Source: Phycisphaerae bacterium (GTDB taxonomy: Bacteria > Planctomycetota > Phycisphaerae > Phycisphaerales > SM1A02). Taken from it: a DNA stretch of 10,439 nucleotides. Of this stretch, positions 6,907 through 10,439 are shown in pieces (the first letter of the stretch is position 1; the number at the start of each line of letters is the position of its first letter). The position numbers and the translations under genes are program-made. The notes beneath the pieces were generated by a model, which was not told the DNA's origin, did no database searches, and saw nothing but the letters and a program-made list of their open reading frames with translations. Where the stretch lies: contig VGXK01000042.1 in the NCBI GenBank assembly GCA_016873355.1, positions 1 to 10,439 of the forward strand, in the 5' to 3' direction.

Positions 6907-8673
6907 ATGAACGGGCGATCCAGTTCAGGCTCCACGGGAAGGCAGGGCGGCACGCGAATCTCGCGCAGAGCCATCCTCGGCGCCGGCCTTGGCGCGGCAG
7001 CCCTGGGATGGCTGCAACTCGCCGGCATGCGGCGATCGACGGCGGCCGCCGGACCGTTGGCGTTCGGACCTCCATTCGGGCCGGGCCGATTCTCGCGCTG
7101 GTCGGGCTACCCGCTGCTCAAGCTTCCCGACCACGGCGCTTCGATCGAGGTCGACGGCCTGCCGTTCTCGTCGGGATGGACGGGCGACTCGTTCGATCCG
7201 AGCGCGATCCCCTTCCACGCCTGCGAGAACTGCTTTCCCTCGGGCGAGCCCCCGCCGCCGAGCGAGACCGTCGAGGTGGCGATCATCGGCGGCGGACTCT
7301 CCGGACTCGCCACGGCCTATGCGCTGCGGGACCGTTCGATCGCACTGCTCGAGCTCCGCGACCGCATGGGCGGCGTGTCGATGGGCGAGCGCTGGAACCA
7401 GGTCGAGTGCAGCCTCGGCAGCGCCTACTTCATCGTGCCGGACGAAGGGTCGGAACTGGAGACGCTCTATCGCGAGCTCGGCGTCTGGCCGGGTGCGCGC
7501 GTGGCTCCGGGCGAATTGACCGCGGAGATCGACGGCGCCGTGGTCGGCGACCTGCTCGAGTGGACCGGCTTCACGGAGGATGAGCGCGCCATCGTGCACA
7601 AGTACGCGGCGCTCGTTCGGCACTTTGCCACCGAGGCGTACCCGGAGATTCCGCTTCCGCCGGGAGAGAAGGCGCAGCCCGTGCTCGACCTCGATCACAA
7701 CTCGCTGAAGCTCGATCTGGAAGCGAGGCTCGGCGGCCCGCTGCCGGCTCGCCTTGCGGCGGCGATCCAGGCGTATTGCTACTCATCGTTCGGCGCCGGC
7801 TGGCAGTCCGTCTCGGCGGCGGCCGGCTGGAACTTCGTCGCCGCGGAGGAGTTCGGTCGAATCGTGCTGCCGGGCGGAAACGCCGGGCTCGCCGCAGCGC
7901 TGTGGAGAGCGATCGCCGCCGGAGAGCAAGGGCGGCCCCGTCCGGCGCTTCGACCGGCGCATCGCGCCGTCGACGTGCGCCTCGATGGCGATCATGTGCT
8001 CGTCACGAGGCGGCGCGGCGACCACTTCGAGTCCATTCGCGCGCGGCACGCCGTGCTCGCGAACTCGAAATTCATCGGCAAGTACATGATCCACGAGCTC
8101 GAGACGCTCGACGCCGAGAAGCGCGACGCGATGGACCAGGTCGCAACCCACGCGTACGTCGTCGTCAACGTGCTGCTGAGATCTCCGGCGGATCGACGCT
8201 TCTACGATCTCTTCCTGCTCGACGGAAAGGAGTTCCCCATGGACGAGCTCGCCGCCGAGTCGGAAGTGCGCGTGATGGACGTGATCGATGCCGGCTTCGG
8301 CGACGAGCCCACGCCCGGGCATTCGATTCTGACCCTCTACTGGCCACTGCCCTGGCCGACCGGGCGGGCCTCGCTCATCGTCGATGAGTCGTGGTTCGTC
8401 TATGCGAAGAAGCTGGTTCCTCAGCTCCGCAAGATCCTCCGATTGCTCGACATCGACCCTGGAAGCGTGGAGCAGGTGCGAATGAGCCGCTGGGCGCACT
8501 CGATGCCGATCGCAACCACCGGCGCCATGGTGGAGGGAATCTGCGAGCGACTGCGCCGACCGATCGCCGACCGCATCTGGTTCGTGAACCAGGACAATTG
8601 GCTGCTGCCGGCCGTGGAGACATGCCTCCTGGAAGCGCTCCATTTCGCGGCGAAGATCCGCGAGCGGCTCTGA
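6907..8673 (+). CDS. Tat-exported FAD/NAD(P)-binding oxidoreductase, amine-oxidase-like
   Basis: The 588-residue product starts with a twin-arginine signal: basic n-region, SRRAIL (19-24), a Gly/Ala-rich hydrophobic stretch to about 40 and AAAG near 46-49 as a likely cleavage area. It should therefore fold with its cofactor in the cytoplasm and act in the cell envelope. The FAD-binding Rossmann signature is VAIIGGGLSGLATAYAL (124-140), with an acidic ELRDRMGG (149-156) after the second strand. A C-terminal segment, FVNQDNWLLPAVETCLLEAL (559-578), is where flavin amine-oxidase-like proteins close the FAD site. Residues 50-120 form an extra N-terminal region with CENC (106-109), too little to call a metal site. 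No Shine-Dalgarno precedes the ATG, but only an in-frame start here supplies the Tat signal. The 24-bp gap suggests co-transcription with putA. A role with amines or amino acids is possible, but the substrate is unknown; carotenoid- or protoporphyrinogen-oxidase-like activity cannot be excluded. Confidence 0.85.
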   Translation: MNGRSSSGSTGRQGGTRISRRAILGAGLGAAALGWLQLAGMRRSTAAAGPLAFGPPFGPGRFSRWSGYPLLKLPDHGASIEVDGLPFSSGWTGDSFDPSAIPFHACENCFPSGEPPPPSETVEVAIIGGGLSGLATAYALRDRSIALLELRDRMGGVSMGERWNQVECSLGSAYFIVPDEGSELETLYRELGVWPGARVAPGELTAEIDGAVVGDLLEWTGFTEDERAIVHKYAALVRHFATEAYPEIPLPPGEKAQPVLDLDHNSLKLDLEARLGGPLPARLAAAIQAYCYSSFGAGWQSVSAAAGWNFVAAEEFGRIVLPGGNAGLAAALWRAIAAGEQGRPRPALRPAHRAVDVRLDGDHVLVTRRRGDHFESIRARHAVLANSKFIGKYMIHELETLDAEKRDAMDQVATHAYVVVNVLLRSPADRRFYDLFLLDGKEFPMDELAAESEVRVMDVIDAGFGDEPTPGHSILTLYWPLPWPTGRASLIVDESWFVYAKKLVPQLRKILRLLDIDPGSVEQVRMSRWAHSMPIATTGAMVEGICERLRRPIADRIWFVNQDNWLLPAVETCLLEALHFAAKIRERL

Positions 8674-8676
8674 GGG

Positions 8677-8711
8677 CTCGCGATTCGCGGCCTCGCGATT
8701 CGCGGCCTCGC
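8677..8711. repeat. 15-bp palindromic tandem repeat between convergent genes
   Basis: CTCGCGATTCGCGGC occurs twice head to tail (8677-8691 and 8692-8706), followed by the first bases of a third copy (8707-8711). Each unit contains CGCGATTCGCG, an inverted repeat around one base. TCGCG (8685-8689) and CGCGA (8694-8698) can also form a hairpin across the repeat junction with a GCCT loop. It fills the 43-bp gap between the ends of the flavoprotein gene and comM, where a two-way terminator would be expected, but there is no T tract. Confidence 0.6.
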
Positions 8712-8716
8712 CCCGC

Positions 8717-10351
8717 CTACACCGCCATGGCCCCGGCGCGGTCCAGCAGGCGGTACTGAATCGCCTCGGCCACATCGTTGCAACGCACGCCATCGCTGCC
8801 GGCGAGATCGGCAATGGTTCGGGCCACGCGACGAATGCGGTCGTAGGCGCGGGCGCTCAGGCCGAGGTGATCGAGCGCATCGCCGAGCAGCTTGCGAGTC
8901 TCGTCGTCGAGCGATGCGAATCGATCGAGCGACTTGCCGCGCAACCGCGCGTTGAGCACGCCCGCGCCGTTGCGGGCATCCTGCCGCGACCGCGCGGCGG
9001 AGACGGCGTCCCGCATGGACGCCGAGTCGAGGCCGTTTCGCACGCGCGAGAGCTCGCGGAAGGGAACCGGCAGCACTTCCACATGAATGTCGATGCGATC
9101 GATGAGCGGACCGGAGAGGCGAGCCATGTAGCGAGCGCGCTCGGCGGCGCCCCCGGAGCCGCCGTAGCGCCGCGAACTCCCGGAGGCTTCGGCGCCCGCG
9201 GATGCGTCGCTGCCCCCCGCGGACGCTCCGACCGAGCGCCCGCCCTTCGCCGTGGGGTTCATGGCCGCCACGAGCATGATCTCGGCGGGGAATCGCACCG
9301 TCCCGTGGGCGCGCGCGATCGTGACATGACCGTCCTCGACCGGCTCGCGCAGACTCTCGAGTACGGATCGCCCGAACTCGGGCAGCTCGTCGAGAAAGAG
9401 CACGCCGCAGTGGGCGAGACTCACTTCGCCGGGTCGCGGCACGCCGCCTCCGCCCACGATCGACACCGCGCTGGCGCCGTGATGCGGCGTGCGCACCGGA
9501 CGACGCACGATGAGCTGTGCCGCGGACTCGCCGCCGACCGCGCCCGCTCGCACGCAGGAATAGAGGCGCGTGACCTCCACCGCTTCGCAACGCGAGAGCG
9601 GCGGCAGGATTCCCGGAAGGGCTCGCGCCATCATGGTCTTGCCGGCGCCCGCCGCGCCGATCATGAGCAGGTTGTGGCCGCCCGCGGCCGCGATGAGCAA
9701 CGCGCGCTTGGCCGCCTCCTGGCCGCGCACTTCCGCGAAATCGACTTCGACCGGCGCCGCGCTCACGGCCGCGTCGACATCGGGCGCGGGCGCCGGCTCC
9801 GCCGCCTGCTCGCCTCGCAGGAACGCCACGACCTCGCCGATCGAATCGAAGCCGAACGCGCGCACGCCATCCACGAGCGCGGCCTCCTGCGCGTTCGAGC
9901 GCGGCAGCACCGCGTCGAGCCCGAGTCGCCGCGCCAGCATGCCGAGACTCACCGCGCCCTTGATCGGGCGCAAACGCCCATCAAGCGCCACTTCCCCGGC
10001 GAAGAGGCAGCGTTCGCGATCGATCGCCGGCGCCGCCCCACCACCGCGCTGCATCGCGGGCTCGAGATCCCCTCCCGCCGCGAGAATGCCCACCGCCATC
10101 GGCAGGTCGTAGACGGGACCCTCCTTCCGCACATCGGCCGGCGCGAGATTCACCGTGAGCCGACAGCGAGGCCATTCGAACCCCGAGTTCTCGAGCGCGG
10201 TGCGCACTCGATCGGCGGACTCGCGCACCGCCGCGTCGGGAAGACCCACGATCGTGGTGCGCGGCAATCCCGTTCCCGCGAAGTCGACCTCCACTTCGCA
10301 TGGAATCGCATCGATCCCCTGCAAGACGAAACTGTTGATCCGGGTGATCAC
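8717..10351 (-). CDS. comM: YifB/ComM family Mg-chelatase-like AAA+ ATPase (branch-migration helicase)
   Basis: The 544-residue protein belongs to the family of ComM, a hexameric helicase that promotes branch migration of incoming single-stranded DNA during natural transformation. Order: ChlI/Lon-like N-terminal domain (about 1-175) with VGLPDAAVRES (35-45), VNLAPADVRKEGPVYDLPMA (67-86) and GEVALDGRLRPI (119-130); Ala/Pro-rich linker (about 180-200); AAA+ core with VRGQEAAKRAL (208-218), Walker A GAAGAGKT (232-239), RPVRTPHHGAS (284-294), Walker B VLFLDELPEF (317-326), sensor region AAMNP (362-366) and RLSGPLIDRIDIHVEV (411-426); C-terminal Mg-chelatase domain (about 430-535). The usual cysteine-rich NPCPCG segment is replaced by NPTAKGG and a Gly/Ser/Ala-rich stretch to about 402. 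The start codon is GTG at 10351-10349, placed by homology; no Shine-Dalgarno is evident, and palindromes cover and precede it. A putative histidine kinase gene ends 26 bp upstream on the same strand. Competence in this organism is not shown. Confidence 0.93.
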   Translation of the reverse strand: MITRINSFVLQGIDAIPCEVEVDFAGTGLPRTTIVGLPDAAVRESADRVRTALENSGFEWPRCRLTVNLAPADVRKEGPVYDLPMAVGILAAGGDLEPAMQRGGGAAPAIDRERCLFAGEVALDGRLRPIKGAVSLGMLARRLGLDAVLPRSNAQEAALVDGVRAFGFDSIGEVVAFLRGEQAAEPAPAPDVDAAVSAAPVEVDFAEVRGQEAAKRALLIAAAGGHNLLMIGAAGAGKTMMARALPGILPPLSRCEAVEVTRLYSCVRAGAVGGESAAQLIVRRPVRTPHHGASAVSIVGGGGVPRPGEVSLAHCGVLFLDELPEFGRSVLESLREPVEDGHVTIARAHGTVRFPAEIMLVAAMNPTAKGGRSVGASAGGSDASAGAEASGSSRRYGGSGGAAERARYMARLSGPLIDRIDIHVEVLPVPFRELSRVRNGLDSASMRDAVSAARSRQDARNGAGVLNARLRGKSLDRFASLDDETRKLLGDALDHLGLSARAYDRIRRVARTIADLAGSDGVRCNDVAEAIQYRLLDRAGAMAV

Positions 10352-10355
10352 CCGG
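10340..10355. promoter_or_regulatory. 16-bp perfect palindrome spanning the comM start codon
   Basis: CCGGGTGATCACCCGG is its own reverse complement and covers comM codons 1 to 4, including the GTG start. In mRNA it can fold into a 6-bp stem with a GAUC loop that would hold the start codon in the stem. It may be an operator, a translational switch or coincidence. Confidence 0.4.
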
Positions 10356-10370
10356 CGCCGATGATCGGCG
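10356..10370. promoter_or_regulatory. 15-bp palindrome directly upstream of the comM start
   Basis: CGCCGAT (10356-10362) and ATCGGCG (10364-10370) are perfect inverted repeats around one base. The element abuts the 16-bp palindrome at 10340-10355 without a gap, and CGGCGCCG (10353-10360) is a further palindrome across the junction. It fills most of the 26-bp gap between the upstream gene and comM, exactly where a ribosome site would be expected. Confidence 0.4.
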
Positions 10371-10377
10371 ACGCGAC

Positions 10378-10439
10378 CTACGCCCCGTTCTCGCCCGCCG
10401 CTTTTTCCGCGGGCAGCTCCAGCTCGAATCGAGCCCCGC
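10378..10439 (-). CDS. C-terminal end of a probable sensor histidine kinase (partial)
   Basis: On the minus strand an open frame enters from the right edge and ends at a TAG (10380-10378). The last 19 residues read GARFELELPAEKAAGENGA, and the residue before them is encoded by xGC, so it may be glycine. A (G)GARFxLxLP strand followed by a short polar tail is the typical ending of the GHKL ATP-binding domain of two-component sensor kinases. All catalytic motifs lie outside the window, so other GHKL ATPases remain possible. Only 26 bp separate it from the comM start, suggesting a shared transcript. Confidence 0.55.
   Translation of the reverse strand, partial: GARFELELPAEKAAGENGA

Noticed and set aside
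7222..7233. CENC in the flavoprotein as a haem or iron-sulphur ligand motif.
   Set aside because: A single CxxC without a following histidine or further cysteines is too little to support a cofactor.
8677..8711. Start of a CRISPR-like array.
   Set aside because: There are only two contiguous 15-bp copies, no spacers and no cas genes.
1..10439. A new defence, secondary-metabolite or mobile system spanning the window.
   Set aside because: The main genes belong to known housekeeping or metabolic families, and I see no integrase, transposase, toxin, nuclease or biosynthetic-cluster signature.

Overview
The window is very GC-rich (about 70% by eye) and densely coding, with strong G/C preference at third codon positions and few clear Shine-Dalgarno sites. 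It looks like a chromosomal housekeeping region of a free-living bacterium. The best taxonomic guess is Planctomycetota, perhaps Phycisphaerae. The guess rests on the glycosyltransferase N-terminus, the RHH-less PutA, the altered YifB/ComM signature loop and the Ala/Gly/Ser-rich linkers. It was not tested by any search.

Layout, left to right. At 1-129 there is a nested hairpin and perhaps the first codons of a further minus-strand gene. prmC (release-factor glutamine methyltransferase) lies on the minus strand at 130-1083. An 80-bp divergent spacer separates it from a plus-strand pair 3 nt apart: a 149-residue acidic protein of unknown function (1164-1613) and a GT4/GT5-type glycosyltransferase (1617-3137). 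A small, AGG-rich, poorly supported ORF (3166-3582) and a hairpin follow. Next comes a plus-strand pair: a bifunctional proline dehydrogenase/P5C dehydrogenase (PutA type, 3715-6882), apparently read from a -10-like TATACT close to its start, and 24 bp later a Tat-exported FAD oxidoreductase (6907-8673). A 43-bp convergent spacer with a palindromic tandem repeat separates this from the minus-strand comM/yifB AAA+ ATPase (8717-10351). At the right edge is the last 19 codons of what looks like a sensor histidine kinase (minus strand, 10378-10439), 26 bp upstream of comM.

How the genes relate: putA and the flavoprotein are close enough to be co-transcribed, but no shared pathway can be shown. 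The small acidic protein and the glycosyltransferase look like one unit, probably for alpha-glucan or other polysaccharide synthesis. The histidine kinase and comM probably share a transcript. I see no CRISPR array, insertion sequence, phage, toxin-antitoxin or defence system. The points most worth a second look are the palindromes over the comM start, the loss of the cysteine-rich signature in ComM, the small-protein/glycosyltransferase pair and the uncharacterised Tat flavoprotein.
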